Of a stretch of DNA of 64,000 nucleotides, positions 7,100-16,988 are shown piece after piece. The stretch comes from Streptomyces chrestomyceticus JCM 4735 (lineage in GTDB: Bacteria; Actinomycetota; Actinomycetes; Streptomycetales; Streptomycetaceae): the NCBI RefSeq assembly GCF_003865135.1, contig NZ_BHZC01000001.1, positions 4,216,001-4,280,000 of the forward strand, read 5' to 3'. The position numbers were made by a program, and so were the translations under genes. Under the pieces are notes generated by a model. The model was not told the DNA's origin. It saw nothing but the letters and a program-made list of their open reading frames with translations, and ran no database searches. Every line of letters begins with the position of its first letter. The stretch's first letter is position 1.

Positions 7100-9481
7100 A
7101 TGCCGCCGCTGCGCGGTTCCGGAGCGGACCCGGAAGCGGAACGTCCGCTGTACGCGGGCCGGTACCGCCTGGACGCACGCCTGGGCGCGGGCGGGATGGG
7201 TGTGGTGCACCTGGCGCGGTCGTCGTCGGGGCTGCGCCTGGCGGTGAAGGTGGTGCACGCCGAGTTCGCCCAGGACCCCGAGTTCCGCGGCAGGTTCCGG
7301 CAGGAGGTGGCGGCGGCGCGGCGGGTGAGCGGCGCGTTCACCGCGCCGGTCGTGGACGCCGACCCGGACGCCGACCGGCCCTGGATGGCCACCCTCTACA
7401 TTCCCGGGCCGACCCTCGGCGACCAGGTCAAACGCACCGGTCCGCTCGCTCCCGACGAGGTCCGCAGGCTGGCCGCGGGGCTGGCCGAGGCGCTGCGCGA
7501 CATCCACCGGGCGGGCGTGGTGCACCGCGACCTCAAGCCCGGCAACGTGCTGCTCGCCGCCGACGGGCCCAAGGTCATCGACTTCGGTATCTCGCGTCCG
7601 TCGGACAGCGAGATGCGGACCGAGACCGGCAAGCTGATCGGTACGCCGCCGTTCATGGCGCCCGAGCAGTTCCAGCGACCGCGCGAGGTGGGGCCGGCGG
7701 CGGACGTGTTCGCGCTGGGGTCGGTGCTGGTGCACGCGGCGACCGGGCGGGGGCCGTTCGACTCGGAGAGCCCGTACATCGTCGCGTACCAGGTGGTGCA
7801 CGACGAGGCGGATCTGACGGGTGTTCCGGAGGACCTGGCGCCGCTGATCCGTACGTGTCTGGCGAAGCGGCCGTCCGACCGGCCGACTCCGGACGTGCTG
7901 ATGCGGATGCTGCACACCGAGGGGCCCGTGGAGGTTCACGGCGGCGTGCCGGCGGGCGGGTCCGTTCCCGAGGAGGCGCGGGTTCCGGCGCAGCGGCAGC
8001 CCGCGCGCGTCGTCTCCGCGCCGGCCGGGGCCGGAGCGGGCGCTGATGCCCGGGCCGCTGACGCCGCGGCGGACACGCACGTACGGGCCCGTCGGACGGA
8101 AGCCGAACCGGTGGCGGGAGCGGCAGCCGGAGCGGGTCCGGAAGCGGAACCGGAACCGGAAGCTGGGCGGCGCGCGGAGGGCAAGGCGACGCATTCCGCC
8201 AAGTCCCCGAAGGGGAACGCCACTCCCCCGGAATCCACCCCCGCCCCGCGCCGCCGCCGCTGGGCCGCCTGGGCCGCCGTGGCCGCCGTGCTCACCGGGG
8301 CGGGCGTCTTCGCGGGCGTACGGTTCCTGGGCGCCGAGGACCCGCCGGCCCTGCAGACGCACACCGCCGGCAGCACCGCCGACAGCGCCGCCCCGGCCTT
8401 CCGCCCGTGGCACACCCAGCTCGTGCGGCGGCCCGCCGGCCACCCGGCCGAGATGCCGTTCTGTGCGTACGGCGCTTCCGCGCTGTTCTGCGTCGAGCGG
8501 GGGCTGAAGGCCGCGCGGGTGGACGGGGAGCACGGCGCGGTGACGTGGCGGCGGCCGGGCGGGCCGGTCCGCAAGAGCGACATTCCGCCCGGTGCGCCGG
8601 TGTTCTCGGGCGGGCTGCTCTACGTACGGTCGCCGGACGGCAAGCGGCTGGAGGCGCTGGACCCGTCGGCCGCGGGGCAGGGCGCGGTGCGCTGGAGCAA
8701 GGATCTGAGCGGGTACGACGCCGAGGTCCGCTTCGTGGGCGAGACGATTCTGCTGACCGCGCCGGACGGCATGATCACCGCCCTGGACAGCGCCACCCAC
8801 CGGGAGCGCTGGCACCACCGGTTCCCGGCCCAGCCGCTGGGCCAGTTCACCGCGTACGGGGACGGCCGTACGGCGTACGCGGCGACCGTCTCGGCCGACG
8901 GCACCTCCACCGTCGTCACCGCGATCGACCCGCTGCACGGCTCCCTGCGCTGGGAACGCCGGCTGCCCGGCTCGCTCACCCCGGCCGGTACGGGCGCGTC
9001 CGGCTCGCTCTACCTGACCGCCGCCGACCCGCTGCTCGTCACCCGTACGTCGGCCGTCGTCCGCTACGACCCGGCGACCCACCGGGTGCGGCGCCTCCCG
9101 CTGGACGCGCCGGTCGACGACGCGGCGGGCGTGGTGCGCGGCGAGACGGTGTATGTGCTCGCCACCACCGGCGGCACACTCCAGGCCGTCGGTGACCGGC
9201 GGTGGAGCGTGGAGACCTCGGTGAGCCGGGGGTCGGAGCCGGTGCTCGACCCGAAGGACGAGCGGCTGTACTTCACCGGTGCCGACGGCCGGCTGCTGGC
9301 CGTGGACACCCGGCGCGGCGCGCTGCTCGGCCAGACGCCGCCCCGGCTGGCCACCGGCCGCAGCGGCTACCTGGAGAAGCTGCCCGCGCCGCTGCCGGAC
9401 CCGAGGGGCGGCCGGATCTACGCGGCGGCCCCGGACGGCTCGGTGTTCGCCGCGAACGCGGAGAACCCCGCCCGCTGGTGA
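7100..9481 (+). CDS. membrane Ser/Thr protein kinase with PQQ-like beta-propeller ectodomain
   Basis: 793 residues; GGTGGGGAG precedes ATG 7100. Kinase domain about 20-275: glycine loop GAGGMGVV (29-36), catalytic Lys50, HRDLKPGN (142-149), DFG (161-163) and APEQ (187-190), so it should be active. A Pro/Ala/Glu-rich linker (280-385) leads to one membrane helix (about 388-410). The C-terminal 430-793 contains repeated 'tWrrpg', 'vrWsk', 'lrWerrlpG' and 'TALDSATHRERWHHRF' elements of a PQQ-type beta-propeller, expected outside the cell as a ligand sensor. Hanks-type kinases of this architecture link envelope signals to cytoplasmic phosphorylation. Two Cys near 460-475 may form a disulphide. Confidence 0.9.
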   Translation: MPPLRGSGADPEAERPLYAGRYRLDARLGAGGMGVVHLARSSSGLRLAVKVVHAEFAQDPEFRGRFRQEVAAARRVSGAFTAPVVDADPDADRPWMATLYIPGPTLGDQVKRTGPLAPDEVRRLAAGLAEALRDIHRAGVVHRDLKPGNVLLAADGPKVIDFGISRPSDSEMRTETGKLIGTPPFMAPEQFQRPREVGPAADVFALGSVLVHAATGRGPFDSESPYIVAYQVVHDEADLTGVPEDLAPLIRTCLAKRPSDRPTPDVLMRMLHTEGPVEVHGGVPAGGSVPEEARVPAQRQPARVVSAPAGAGAGADARAADAAADTHVRARRTEAEPVAGAAAGAGPEAEPEPEAGRRAEGKATHSAKSPKGNATPPESTPAPRRRRWAAWAAVAAVLTGAGVFAGVRFLGAEDPPALQTHTAGSTADSAAPAFRPWHTQLVRRPAGHPAEMPFCAYGASALFCVERGLKAARVDGEHGAVTWRRPGGPVRKSDIPPGAPVFSGGLLYVRSPDGKRLEALDPSAAGQGAVRWSKDLSGYDAEVRFVGETILLTAPDGMITALDSATHRERWHHRFPAQPLGQFTAYGDGRTAYAATVSADGTSTVVTAIDPLHGSLRWERRLPGSLTPAGTGASGSLYLTAADPLLVTRTSAVVRYDPATHRVRRLPLDAPVDDAAGVVRGETVYVLATTGGTLQAVGDRRWSVETSVSRGSEPVLDPKDERLYFTGADGRLLAVDTRRGALLGQTPPRLATGRSGYLEKLPAPLPDPRGGRIYAAAPDGSVFAANAENPARW

Positions 9482-9515
9482 GGCGGGCGGGGCCCTCAGG
9501 AGGCGTTACGGGGGC

Positions 9516-11366
9516 TCAGCCCAGCTTCGTCACGTCCCGCACCGCGCCCTTGTCGGCGCTGGTGGCCATCGCCGCGTACGCGCGGAGGGCCTGCGAGACC
9601 TTGCGCTCGCGCTTCTTCGGCGCGTACACGCCGCCCAGCGCCTCCCGGCGGGCCGTCAGCTCGGCTTCCGGCACCAGGAGTTCGATGGTGCGGTTCGGGA
9701 TGTCGATACGGATGCGGTCGCCGTCCTCGACCAGGGCGATGGTGCCGCCGGAGGCCGCCTCGGGCGAGGCGTGGCCGATGGACAGGCCGGAGGTGCCGCC
9801 GGAGAAGCGGCCGTCGGTGACCAGCGCGCACGCCTTGCCCAGGCCGCGGCCCTTGAGGAAGGACGTCGGGTAGAGCATCTCCTGCATGCCGGGGCCGCCC
9901 TTGGGGCCCTCGTAGCGGATGACGACGACGTCGCCCTCCTTGACCTGCTTGCCGAGGATCTTCTCGACGGCCTCTTCCTGGGACTCGCAGACCACGGCCG
10001 GGCCTTCGAACGTCCAGATCGACTCGTCGACGCCGGCGGTCTTCACGACGCAGCCGTCCTCGGCGAGGTTGCCCTTGAGGACCGCCAGGCCGCCGTCGGC
10101 GGAGTAGGCGTGGGCGAAGTCGCGGATGCAGCCGCCCGCGGCGTCCGTGTCGAGGGTGTCCCAGCGCTCGGACTGGGAGAAGGCGGTGGCGGAGCGCTTG
10201 CAGCCGGGGGCCGCGTGCCACAGCTCGACGGCCTCCGGGGACGGCGAACCCCCGCGCACGTCCCAGGTCTTGAGCCAGTCGGCCATCGAGGAGCTGTGCA
10301 CGGTGTGCACGTCCTCGTTGAGCAGCCCGGCCCGGTACAGCTCGCCCAGGATGGCGGGGATGCCGCCGGCCCGGTGCACGTCCTCCATGTAGTACGTGCC
10401 GCCGGGGGCGACGTTCGGCGCGACCTTGGCCAGGCAGGGCACCCGGCGCGAGACGGCGTTGATGTCCTCCAGGTCGTAGTCGAGTCCGGCTTCCTGGGCG
10501 GCGGCCAGCAGGTGCAGGATCGTGTTGGTGGAGCCGCCCATGGCGATGTCCAGGGCCATGGCGTTCTCGAAGGAGGCGCGGGAGCCGACGCTGCGCGGCA
10601 GGACGGTCGCGTCGTCCTGGTCGTAGTACCGCTTGGTGATCTCCACGACCGTACGGCCGGCGTTCTCGTACAGCGCCTTGCGGGCGGTGTGGGTGGCCAG
10701 CACCGAGCCGTTGCCGGGCAGCGACAGGCCGATGGCCTCGGTCAGGCAGTTCATCGAGTTGGCGGTGAACATGCCGGAACAGGAGCCGCAGGTCGGGCAG
10801 GCGTTGTCCTCGATACGGAGGATGTCCTCGTCCGAGACGTTCTCGTCGACCGCGTCGGAGATCGCGTTGATCAGGTCCAGCTTGCGGACCGTGCCGTCGA
10901 CGAGGGTGGCGCGGCCGGCCTCCATGGGCCCGCCGGAGACGAAGACGGTGGGGATGTTCAGCCGCATCGCGGCCATCAGCATGCCCGGGGTGATCTTGTC
11001 GCAGTTGGAGATGCAGATCAGCGCGTCCGCGCAGTGCGCCTCGACCATGTACTCGACGGAGTCGGCGATCAGGTCGCGGGACGGCAGGGAGTACAGCATC
11101 CCGCCGTGGCCCATGGCGATGCCGTCGTCCACCGCGATGGTGTTGAACTCGCGGGCGATGCCGCCGGCCTCCTTGATCGCCTCGCTGACGATCCGGCCGA
11201 CCGGCTGGAGGTGGGTGTGGCCCGGCACGAACTCGGTGAAGCTGTTGGCCACGGCGATCACGGGCTTGCCGAAGTCCTCGCGCGCTACGCCCGACGCCTG
11301 CATGAGCGCGCGGGCGCCGGCCATGTTGCGGCCATGGGTGACGGTGCGGGACCTCAGCTCGGGCAC
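9516..11366 (-). CDS. ilvD: dihydroxy-acid dehydratase
   Basis: 616 residues from GTG 11366, which has GAGGGAG nine bases upstream; the reading from 11396 would add ten residues ([10 protein letters not shown]) absent from family members as remembered. IlvD/Edd signatures are intact: [13 protein letters not shown] and [18 protein letters not shown] supply cluster cysteines, and [16 protein letters not shown] is conserved. The enzyme dehydrates 2,3-dihydroxy-3-methylbutanoate and -pentanoate to the 2-keto acids in valine, isoleucine and leucine synthesis, using an Fe-S cluster in the cytoplasm. Convergent with the kinase gene; no other ilv genes are adjacent. Confidence 0.97.
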   Translation of the reverse strand: MPELRSRTVTHGRNMAGARALMQASGVAREDFGKPVIAVANSFTEFVPGHTHLQPVGRIVSEAIKEAGGIAREFNTIAVDDGIAMGHGGMLYSLPSRDLIADSVEYMVEAHCADALICISNCDKITPGMLMAAMRLNIPTVFVSGGPMEAGRATLVDGTVRKLDLINAISDAVDENVSDEDILRIEDNACPTCGSCSGMFTANSMNCLTEAIGLSLPGNGSVLATHTARKALYENAGRTVVEITKRYYDQDDATVLPRSVGSRASFENAMALDIAMGGSTNTILHLLAAAQEAGLDYDLEDINAVSRRVPCLAKVAPNVAPGGTYYMEDVHRAGGIPAILGELYRAGLLNEDVHTVHSSSMADWLKTWDVRGGSPSPEAVELWHAAPGCKRSATAFSQSERWDTLDTDAAGGCIRDFAHAYSADGGLAVLKGNLAEDGCVVKTAGVDESIWTFEGPAVVCESQEEAVEKILGKQVKEGDVVVIRYEGPKGGPGMQEMLYPTSFLKGRGLGKACALVTDGRFSGGTSGLSIGHASPEAASGGTIALVEDGDRIRIDIPNRTIELLVPEAELTARREALGGVYAPKKRERKVSQALRAYAAMATSADKGAVRDVTKLG

Positions 11367-11531
11367 GTGGATCCACTCCCTCGGGTGTGTGTACATCTCC
11401 CGTACGCCCGGTGCGCGTACGGACGTGAATCAGTCGAGCCTACGCCCCGGCTCCAAGATCTGGACAGCTTCTCCGGCATGTGAGACGGGCGACCGCTGGG
11501 CGGACACCGGCCGCGGGCGCGTCCGCCCCGG

Positions 11532-12182
11532 TCAGGGCCCGGTCAGGTGCTGCTGCACCACCGGCGCGACCCGGGCGACGATCTGCTCCGGGTCCGCCGA
11601 CGCCAGCGGCTCCAGCTTGATCACGTACCGCAGCAGGGCCGTACCGACCAGTTGCGCCGCCGCCAGCTCGGCCCGCAGGTCCGCGTCCGGGACGGCCAGC
11701 TCGCCGGCGATCCGGCGCAGCAACTGGCGGGCGACGAGCTTGCGGAACACCGCGGCGGCGACGTCGTTGGTGAGGGCGCTGCGCACGATCGCCAGCAGGG
11801 GCTCGCGGGTGACCGGGTTCTCCCAGACGCCGAAGACGAAGCGGGTCAGCCGCTCGCCCACCCCGTCCAGGCCGCCTTCGAGGACGGCCTCGGGAGCGTT
11901 CAGGGCGGGCGCGAAGGACATCTCCACGGCCGCCGCGAAGACCTGCTCCTTGGTGCCGTAGTAGTGGTGGACCAGGGCCGGGTCCACGGCCGCCGCCTTG
12001 GCGATGCCGCGGACCGAGGTCTTCTCGTACCCGCGGGCGGCGAACTCGGCGCGGGCCGCGGCCAGGATGCGCTCGCGGGCGCCGGGCCCGTCCTCGGCGT
12101 CCGTACGGGACGGGCGGCCGCGCCTGCGGGCCGGGGCCGTACCCCCGGTACCGGCGTCGGCACCGGTACCGCCGCTCGTCAC
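11532..12182 (-). CDS. TetR/AcrR family transcriptional regulator
   Basis: 216 residues from GTG 12182. Its start overlaps the stop of the TIM-barrel gene by GTGA, so the two are probably translationally coupled. HTH at about 35-80: [49 protein letters not shown] is a textbook TetR N-terminus. The C-terminal domain resembles TetR_C with RxLxxRIAG-type helices. The first 30 residues are a Gly/Ala/Arg-rich extension. No effector can be inferred; its operon partner suggests a link to sugar or cell-wall metabolism. Confidence 0.9.
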   Translation of the reverse strand: MTSGGTGADAGTGGTAPARRRGRPSRTDAEDGPGARERILAAARAEFAARGYEKTSVRGIAKAAAVDPALVHHYYGTKEQVFAAAVEMSFAPALNAPEAVLEGGLDGVGERLTRFVFGVWENPVTREPLLAIVRSALTNDVAAAVFRKLVARQLLRRIAGELAVPDADLRAELAAAQLVGTALLRYVIKLEPLASADPEQIVARVAPVVQQHLTGP

Positions 12183-13003
12183 GACCCCGGCACCCACGTC
12201 GGCGACGCCAGGTGCAGCCGGGTGAAGGCCAGCGCCTCCGCGAGGTCCGCCTCCCGCTCGGCCGCGGACATCGCGCGCCGGGTGTTGACCTCCACGACGA
12301 CGTGCCCGTCGAAGCCGGTGGCGGCGAGCCGCTCCAGCAGGTCGGCGCAGGGCTGCGAGCCGCGGCCCGGCACCAGGTGCTCGTCCTTGTTGGAGCCGTT
12401 GCCGTCGGCGAGGTGGATGTGCGCGAGGCGCTCGCCCATCCGGTCGACCATCTCCAGGGCGTCGCTGCGCGAGGTGGCGGTGTGCGAGAGGTCGACGGTG
12501 AAGTGCCGGTAGTCGTCCTTGGTCGGGTCCCAGTCCGGCGCGTACGCCAGCATCTCGCGGTCCCGGTAGCGCCACGGGTACATGTTCTCGACGGCGAACC
12601 GTACGTCCGTCTCGCTCTCCATCCGCCACACTCCGCGTACGAACTCGCGGGCGTAGTTGCGCTGCCACCGGAAGGGCGGATGGACGACCACCGTCGAGGC
12701 CCCGAGCTTCTCCGCGGCGTTCCGTGCGCGCTGCAGCTTCACCCAGGGGTCCGTGGACCACACCCGCTGCGTGATCAGCAGGCACGGTGCGTGCACGGCC
12801 AGGATCGGCACCCCGTGATAGTCGGAGAGCCGCCGCAGCGCCTCGATGTCCTGGCTGACCGGGTCGGTCCACACCATGACCTCGACGCCGTCGTAGCCCA
12901 GGCGCGCGGCGATCTCGAAGGCCGTCGCCGTCGACTCCGGATACACCGAGGCCGTGGACAGGGCGACCTTCGCATCCGGGATGCGCACCACTGGCTCCGT
13001 CAC
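12179..13003 (-). CDS. sugar phosphate isomerase/epimerase (AP endonuclease 2-like TIM barrel)
   Basis: 274 residues from ATG 13003. Metal-ligand motifs of the xylose isomerase-like TIM barrel are in order: [45 protein letters not shown] and VVVEVNT, giving the His/Glu/Asp set for divalent metal binding. Such proteins are sugar isomerases, epimerases or, less often, DNA-processing enzymes; substrate is not predictable. The gene sits 45 bp downstream of ppx and overlaps the TetR start, making a ppx-isomerase-tetR transcription unit. Confidence 0.88.
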   Translation of the reverse strand: MTEPVVRIPDAKVALSTASVYPESTATAFEIAARLGYDGVEVMVWTDPVSQDIEALRRLSDYHGVPILAVHAPCLLITQRVWSTDPWVKLQRARNAAEKLGASTVVVHPPFRWQRNYAREFVRGVWRMESETDVRFAVENMYPWRYRDREMLAYAPDWDPTKDDYRHFTVDLSHTATSRSDALEMVDRMGERLAHIHLADGNGSNKDEHLVPGRGSQPCADLLERLAATGFDGHVVVEVNTRRAMSAAEREADLAEALAFTRLHLASPTWVPGS

Positions 13004-13048
13004 GAGGGACAGGGTACGGGCCGCCGCCGACGGGTGTCGGCCGCGCCC

Positions 13049-13981
13049 CTACCTCGCGGGCAGGTGGTCGAGGTGGCGCAGGATCACGCCCTCGCGCAGC
13101 GCCCACGGGCAGATCTCCAGCGTACGGACGCCGAAGAGGTCCATCCCGGCCTCCGCCACCAGCGCCCCGGCGAGCAACTGCCGCGAGCGGCCCTCGGACA
13201 CGCCGGGCAGCCCGGCGCGCTCCGTGCCGGTCATCCCCGCGAGCCGCGGCACCCACTCCTCCAGCGCCTTACGGTCCAGCTCACGCTGGGTGTAGAGCCC
13301 CTCGGCTGACCGGGCGGCACCGGCGATACGGGCCAGTTGCTTGAAGGTCTTGGAGGTGCCGACCACGTGGTCCGGCGTGCCGAAGCGCGTGAAATCGCTC
13401 ACCACCCGGGCTATTTCGGCCCGTACGCGCTTGCGCAGCGCCCGGATGTCCTCCGCCTCCGGCGGATCGCCCGGCAGGTCGGCCGCGGTGAGCCGGCCCG
13501 CGCCCAGCGGCAGCGACACCGCCGCGTCCGGCTCCTCGTCCAGCCCGTACGCGATCTCCAGCGAGCCGCCGCCGATGTCCAGCACCAGCAGCCGGCCCGC
13601 CGACCAGCCGAACCAGCGGCGGGCCGCGAGGAACGTCAGCCGGGCCTCGTCCTCGCCGGACAGCACCCGCAGCTCCACGCCGGTCTCCCGGGCGACCCGG
13701 CGCAGCACCTCCTCGCCGTTGGACGCCTCACGGACCGCGGAGGTGGCGAACGGCAGGACGTCCTCGACGCCCTTGTCCTCCGCGACCTCGACCGCCGCCC
13801 GTACCGTCGCCACGAGGCGGTCCACGCCCGCGTCGCCGATCGCGCCGTCCTCGTCGAGGAGTTCGGCCAGCCGCAGCTCCGCCTTGTGCGAGTAGGCGGG
13901 CAGCGGGCGCGCACCCGGGTGCGCGTCCATCACCAGCAGATGGACCGTGTTCGACCCCACATCGAGGACTCCGAGTCTCAT
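13049..13981 (-). CDS. ppx: Ppx/GppA phosphatase family protein (exopolyphosphatase-like)
   Basis: 310 residues from ATG 13981. ASKHA-fold motifs: phosphate-1 loop [15 protein letters not shown] at the N-terminus, the [15 protein letters not shown] segment, phosphate-2 loop [12 protein letters not shown] near 135, and [14 protein letters not shown]. It has only the two N-terminal ASKHA domains (about 300 residues), the short actinobacterial form. Family members hydrolyse polyphosphate or pppGpp; which applies here cannot be told. First gene of a probable three-gene unit. Confidence 0.88.
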   Translation of the reverse strand: MRLGVLDVGSNTVHLLVMDAHPGARPLPAYSHKAELRLAELLDEDGAIGDAGVDRLVATVRAAVEVAEDKGVEDVLPFATSAVREASNGEEVLRRVARETGVELRVLSGEDEARLTFLAARRWFGWSAGRLLVLDIGGGSLEIAYGLDEEPDAAVSLPLGAGRLTAADLPGDPPEAEDIRALRKRVRAEIARVVSDFTRFGTPDHVVGTSKTFKQLARIAGAARSAEGLYTQRELDRKALEEWVPRLAGMTGTERAGLPGVSEGRSRQLLAGALVAEAGMDLFGVRTLEICPWALREGVILRHLDHLPAR

Positions 13982-14062
13982 ACCGTCGAACCTACTGCGG
14001 GCGGCCGGGAACCGACGGCGAGCCCCCGGTCGCGGAGCGACTTCGGCAGCGGCCGGTCACCT

Positions 14063-14068
14063 TAGGCT
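14063..14068 (+). promoter_or_regulatory. -10 hexamer TAGGCT for a leaderless mRNA
   Basis: TAGGCT ends 6 nt before the GTG at 14075, the spacing expected when transcription starts at or next to the start codon. There is no usable ribosome binding site (GGAG would leave only two bases of spacing). Confidence 0.5.
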
Positions 14069-14074
14069 GGAGTA

Positions 14075-14917
14075 GTGGCTAAGACGAACAAGGCGAAGCA
14101 GGAAAAAGCCCTGAAGAAGGCGGAAAAGCAGCGCGCCGCGCGGGCGGCGGCGCAGGCGCAGGGGGCTCGGGCCGACGAGGTCGGCGGCCTGGACTTCGCC
14201 CGCGCCTGGGTCACCTTCCCCGACCCCGCCGACGACGAGCAGGTCTTCCGCTGCGACCTGACCTGGCTCACCTCCCGCTGGACGTGCATCTTCGGCAGCG
14301 GCTGCAAGGGCATCGAGGCGGGCCGCGCGGACGACGGCTGCTGCACGCTCGGCGCGCACTTCTCCGACGAGGAGGACGAGCAGCGGGTCGCGGAGCACGT
14401 GGCGCGCCTCACACCGGACCTGTGGCAGTTCCACGACGTCGGCACCTCCACCGGCTGGACCCAGGAGGACGAGGACGGCGACCGCCAGACCCGGCGCTGG
14501 AAGGGCTCGTGCATCTTCCAGAACCGCCCCGGCTTCCCGGCCGGCGCGGGCTGCTCGCTGCACATCCTCGCGCTGCGCGAGGGCCGCGAGCCCCTGGAGA
14601 CCAAGCCGGACGTCTGCTGGCAGCTTCCGGTCCGCCGTACGTACGAGTGGATCGACCGCCCCGACGACACCCGCGTCCTGGAGGTCTCCATCGGCGAGTA
14701 CGACCGGCGCGGCTGGGGCCCCGGCGGCCACGACCTGCACTGGTGGTGCACGTCGGCGACGTCCGCACACGGCGCGGGCGAGCCGGTGTACGTGTCCTAC
14801 GGGCCCGAGCTGACCGAGCTGATGGGCAAGGAGGGGTACGACCGGCTCGTGGAGCTGTGCGAGGAGCGGCTGGCGGCGACGCTGCCGATGGCGCCGCACC
14901 CGGCGGACCCGAAGTAG
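14075..14917 (+). CDS. conserved Cys-rich protein of unknown function
   Basis: 280 residues from GTG 14075. The N-terminus ([29 protein letters not shown]) is a very basic helix. The globular part has many cysteines: [37 protein letters not shown], then [34 protein letters not shown] and LHWWCTS. The spacing suggests an Fe-S or zinc site like those of YkgJ-type cysteine clusters. It is cytoplasmic by appearance, probably leaderless, and convergent with the BACON-domain gene. No enzymatic motif is recognised. Confidence 0.7.
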   Translation: MAKTNKAKQEKALKKAEKQRAARAAAQAQGARADEVGGLDFARAWVTFPDPADDEQVFRCDLTWLTSRWTCIFGSGCKGIEAGRADDGCCTLGAHFSDEEDEQRVAEHVARLTPDLWQFHDVGTSTGWTQEDEDGDRQTRRWKGSCIFQNRPGFPAGAGCSLHILALREGREPLETKPDVCWQLPVRRTYEWIDRPDDTRVLEVSIGEYDRRGWGPGGHDLHWWCTSATSAHGAGEPVYVSYGPELTELMGKEGYDRLVELCEERLAATLPMAPHPADPK

Positions 14918-14977
14918 GGGCTGCGCGCCCTTGCGGCTGCCGCCCCGCGGACGGGGTTGGCGTACCGCGTCCGACTG

Positions 14978-16780
14978 TCAGCCCGTAGGCGGGGTGGGGG
15001 ACGGGCTCGGGCCCGGTGTCGGTTCCTGGGTGGTGGGCGTGGGCGTCGGGGACGGGGTCGGTGTGGGGGGCGTCGGCGGCTCGCCGGTCGGCTCCCGCGT
15101 CGGGGTGGCCGGCGCCGTCGGCTCGGGCCGGGGGCCGGGCCCCGTCGGCCTCGGGTGCCCCGGCCAGTGGCCGCCGTTCCCCTGGCCCCATCCCTCCAGC
15201 GTCACCGTCGTGCCCCCGGGTGCCAGGGTGACCCGCGCGTTCCAGTAGCCGTCCGGTTCCCGGCCGTGGTCGACGGACACCAGGAGCGTGGTGGACTCCC
15301 CCGGCCGCAGCACGCCTGCCGTGGCGCTCAGCCGGAGCCACGGCGCGCCCGTACGCGCCGACCAGTGCACCGGCTCCCCGCCGGACGCGGTGAGGGTGAC
15401 GGCCGTGACGCCGCCGCGCGGTGCGGCGGTGACGGTCAGCCGTCCGGGGCCGGTGCCGGAACGGTCCGGTTCGCCGGGCCGCAGCAGCGTGCCGTCCGCG
15501 CCGACGACCTGCACGGAGACGTCGGGGCCGGCCGGCCAGTTGCTCGTCGACAGCAGGTGCGGCGCGGTGGGCGTGCGCGCGCTGCCCGCGTTCTCGTACG
15601 GACGGCCGTCGTACGGGCCGCTGCCCGGGTCGCCGGCCGACACCGACGGGCCCTCGCTCTCGCCGGTCCGGGGCGCGTTCCGGTAGGCGGTCCACAGGGC
15701 GAGCACCGGCGCCGCGAGGACGGTGGCGATGACGGTCGTGGTCACGGCGCGGGTGCGCAGCCGGCGCCGGCGGGCCGCCGGGTCCTTGGGCCGGACGGGG
15801 AATCCGCGCCGGTCGTAGCGTGGAGAACCGTTTGCGCCACCCGTGCGCCCCGCGCGCCCGGAGCGTACGGAGACGCCCGCGCCCGCCACTCCTTCGGCAC
15901 GCCCCGAACGCGATCCCCGCGCCGCCGCCATGGCGGTCCGCACGGCCGTACGCGGCGCGGTGACCAACGGCAGCGCGCCGTGGTCGAGGGGCGCGGTGCC
16001 CGGCCAGGGCCCGTGCGCGGTGGCCCGCTCGGCCGTACGGCGGCACTCCGCGCAGTCGTCCACGTGCCGGACCAGCTCCCGGCGCAGGGCGCCGCCGAGC
16101 AGCATCCGGGTGTCGGCCGCCAACTGCGCGACGTCCGGGCAGCGGCCGAACTCGACGACGGTGAGCGCGGCACGCGTGCGCTCGACCTCGCAGGCGGCGG
16201 TGGCCAGGAGCCCGCGGGTGGCGTCGGTGTCGCCGCCGAGGACCGCCGCGACCTCCTCCCCGGACAGGCGGTGGCGTACGGACAGCTCCAGCGCCTCGCG
16301 CTGTTCGGGGGTCGTTCCGGCGGCTTCGGGCCAGGCCAGCCCGGCCAGTTCGCGCCGCCGCCGGGCCGCTTCGGCGGCATCGCCGGACGGGCCGGGGGCG
16401 GCGGGCGCGGCGCCCAGGGCGGACGACGCTCCGGTGCCGTGGGTCGTGTCCGTGGCGGAGGGGGCCGGGCCGCCCTCCGGTACGCGGTCGGTCAGCCGCC
16501 GCAGGCAGGCCCACCGGGCCAGCGCGTACAGCCAGGACCGGTACAGGCCGGGGTCGGGCGGCCGCCGGCCGTGGTGCCGTTCGGCGACGGCGAGCACCTC
16601 GCCGAGGACGGCGGTCGCCGCGTCGTGCTCGCACAGGACGGACAGACAGTAGGTGAACAGCCCGTCCAGGTGGGGCTCGTACCGCTCGGGAAGCCGCGGC
16701 CGGTCATGGCGCTGAGCGCCGTCGTGCGCCCGGTGTGCGCCGGTGGCGTGCATGGGGTGATCGGACCTGCTGCTCATCAC
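14978..16780 (-). CDS. mosaic membrane protein: sigma factor-like N-terminus, zinc finger, TM helix, BACON domain
   Basis: 600 residues; tandem starts GTG 16780 and ATG 16777. Residues about 30-105 resemble sigma-70 region 2 of ECF factors (LFTYCLSVLCEHDAATAVLGEVLAVAERHH..RSWLYALARWACLRRL) and 150-205 resemble region 4 (LPEQREALELSVRHRLSGEEVAAVLG). A zinc-binding anti-sigma motif HVDDCAEC follows (His239, Cys243, Cys246). One membrane helix lies at about 345-366. Residues 430-520 are a BACON-like domain (VTLTASGGEPVHWSARTGAPWLRLSATAGVLRPGEST..), and 525-600 is a Pro/Thr-rich tail. It looks like a sigma/anti-sigma fusion with a glycan- or mucin-binding ectodomain. Whether it binds RNA polymerase is unknown. 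Confidence 0.75.
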   Translation of the reverse strand: MMSSRSDHPMHATGAHRAHDGAQRHDRPRLPERYEPHLDGLFTYCLSVLCEHDAATAVLGEVLAVAERHHGRRPPDPGLYRSWLYALARWACLRRLTDRVPEGGPAPSATDTTHGTGASSALGAAPAAPGPSGDAAEAARRRRELAGLAWPEAAGTTPEQREALELSVRHRLSGEEVAAVLGGDTDATRGLLATAACEVERTRAALTVVEFGRCPDVAQLAADTRMLLGGALRRELVRHVDDCAECRRTAERATAHGPWPGTAPLDHGALPLVTAPRTAVRTAMAAARGSRSGRAEGVAGAGVSVRSGRAGRTGGANGSPRYDRRGFPVRPKDPAARRRRLRTRAVTTTVIATVLAAPVLALWTAYRNAPRTGESEGPSVSAGDPGSGPYDGRPYENAGSARTPTAPHLLSTSNWPAGPDVSVQVVGADGTLLRPGEPDRSGTGPGRLTVTAAPRGGVTAVTLTASGGEPVHWSARTGAPWLRLSATAGVLRPGESTTLLVSVDHGREPDGYWNARVTLAPGGTTVTLEGWGQGNGGHWPGHPRPTGPGPRPEPTAPATPTREPTGEPPTPPTPTPSPTPTPTTQEPTPGPSPSPTPPTG

Positions 16781-16975
16781 CCGGCGACGGTAGGCGGATG
16801 ATGCAGGGCCTATCGCGCCGCACGGACACTTTTAATCCATACGGGTGACGTTCTCCCTCAAAAGGGGACACCAGAAGCGAGTTTCACGTGCGTCGCGGGG
16901 TTGCCTGCCCCGATCGCGGGCCCCGCGCACCCGCCCCGGCACGCCCGCGCGCCCGCCGCTGTCACACCCCGCGAC

Positions 16976-16981
16976 TACGGT
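16976..16981 (+). promoter_or_regulatory. candidate -10 hexamer TACGGT for radA (leaderless)
   Basis: TACGGT ends 7 nt before ATG 16989; the seven bases between are GAACCCC, with no purine-rich site, so radA may be translated from a leaderless transcript. Confidence 0.4.
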
Positions 16982-16988
16982 GAACCCC

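Noticed and set aside
7016..9082. 688-codon minus-strand frame opposite the Ser/Thr kinase
   Set aside because: Composition Arg/Gly/His-rich, no domain; the kinase on the other strand has intact motifs.
9516..11396. ilvD start at 11396
   Set aside because: The GTG at 11366 has a well-placed GAGGGAG and gives the usual protein length; the ten extra residues are not family-like.
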